From Rhodopseudomonas sp. BAL398 (GTDB lineage: Bacteria; Pseudomonadota; Alphaproteobacteria; Rhizobiales; Xanthobacteraceae): a stretch of DNA of 64,000 nt. Position numbers and translations under genes: made by a program. Under the pieces are notes generated by a model. It was not told the origin of the DNA and searched no databases. It worked only from the letters and a program-made list of their open reading frames with translations. Shown here in pieces: positions 63,883-64,000 of the stretch (positions are counted from its first letter, which is position 1; each line of letters starts with the position of its first letter). The stretch covers positions 2,542,001-2,606,000 of the forward strand of contig NZ_CP133111.1 of NCBI RefSeq assembly GCF_033001325.1, given 5' to 3'.

Positions 63883-64000
63883 CTAGGTGGCGCGGCCGTT
63901 GAGACCGGCGGCGATGTTGCGGTTGATGTCGATCAGCGCCTGCAACCGTTCTACTTCGGGCTTGAGCAGCAGCGCCGACGATTGCGTCATCACGAAGATG
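63883..64000 (-). CDS. C-terminal end of an unidentified protein (runs off window)
   Basis: The last ~39 residues are visible (FVMTQSSALLLKPEVERLQA, then LIDINRNIAAGLNGRAT and stop). The codons have host-like GC bias. They are helical and charged; the family cannot be named from this piece, though a flagellar neighbour is plausible given the context. Confidence 0.6.
   Translation of the reverse strand, partial: IFVMTQSSALLLKPEVERLQALIDINRNIAAGLNGRAT

Overview
The window looks like chromosome of a GC-rich alphaproteobacterium of the Nitrobacteraceae (Rhodopseudomonas/Bradyrhizobium relatives). The evidence is: a recA SOS box of the alphaproteobacterial GTTC-N7-GTTC type, CckA with CtrA-type TTAA-N7-TTAA boxes, the flagellar regulator FliX, a DksA lacking most zinc cysteines, small protein families typical of this group (DUF3551, DUF6894, DUF6468), and several families of intergenic palindromic repeats.

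Layout. 1-1238: 5' part of alaS (minus). 1461-6173: glycine cleavage operon gcvT-gcvH-gcvP behind a tandem glycine riboswitch. 6174-6953: repeat-rich spacer. 6954-8147: recA with its SOS promoter. 8154-11518: a complete 3.35-kb IS1-family transposon with perfect terminal inverted repeats, an 8-bp target duplication and passenger genes, inserted just upstream of the recA promoter. 11.6-29.0 kb: accessory and housekeeping genes, many small. These include zinc-ribbon proteins, a collagen-like lipoprotein, a Crp/Fnr regulator, a PaaI-type thioesterase, a PilZ protein, a photoactive-yellow-protein-like PAS protein, a caspase-like protease, a FrnE-type oxidoreductase, a SET-domain protein with a histone-H1-like tail, class I fumarase, a brnTA toxin-antitoxin operon with a third cistron, a glutathione transferase and a Tim44-like protein.

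29.4-51.3 kb is the main motility block. It holds cckA; the minus-strand operon flgB-flgC-fliE-fliQ-fliR-flhB; divergent fliO-fliP; a lipase; a giant AMIN/TPR-like protein; the minus-strand operon fliL-fliM-DUF6468-motE; and divergent flgF-flgG-flgA-flgH. It resumes at 60.4-63.7 kb with fliX (minus) and flgI-flgJ-flgN-like plus a FlaG-like gene (plus). CtrA boxes, sigma-54 (-24/-12) promoters and CGGCA-N5-TGCCG palindromes, probably FlbD-type sites, lie in the divergent control regions. CckA signals to CtrA, and FliX is the partner of FlbD, so both regulators and their probable target sites occur here.

51.5-54.3 kb is an AT-richer defence insert between flgH and a DEAD-box helicase. It contains a GmrSD/DUF262-type nuclease gene, which ends at a G_GGA_AAA_TAG context followed by a long open -1 frame, and a second brnTA module with a palindromic operator. 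54.3-60.1 kb carries the helicase, small genes, a methyl-accepting chemotaxis protein and dksA.

I saw no tRNA, rRNA, CRISPR array or prophage. Function calls come from reading motifs; no database search was run.
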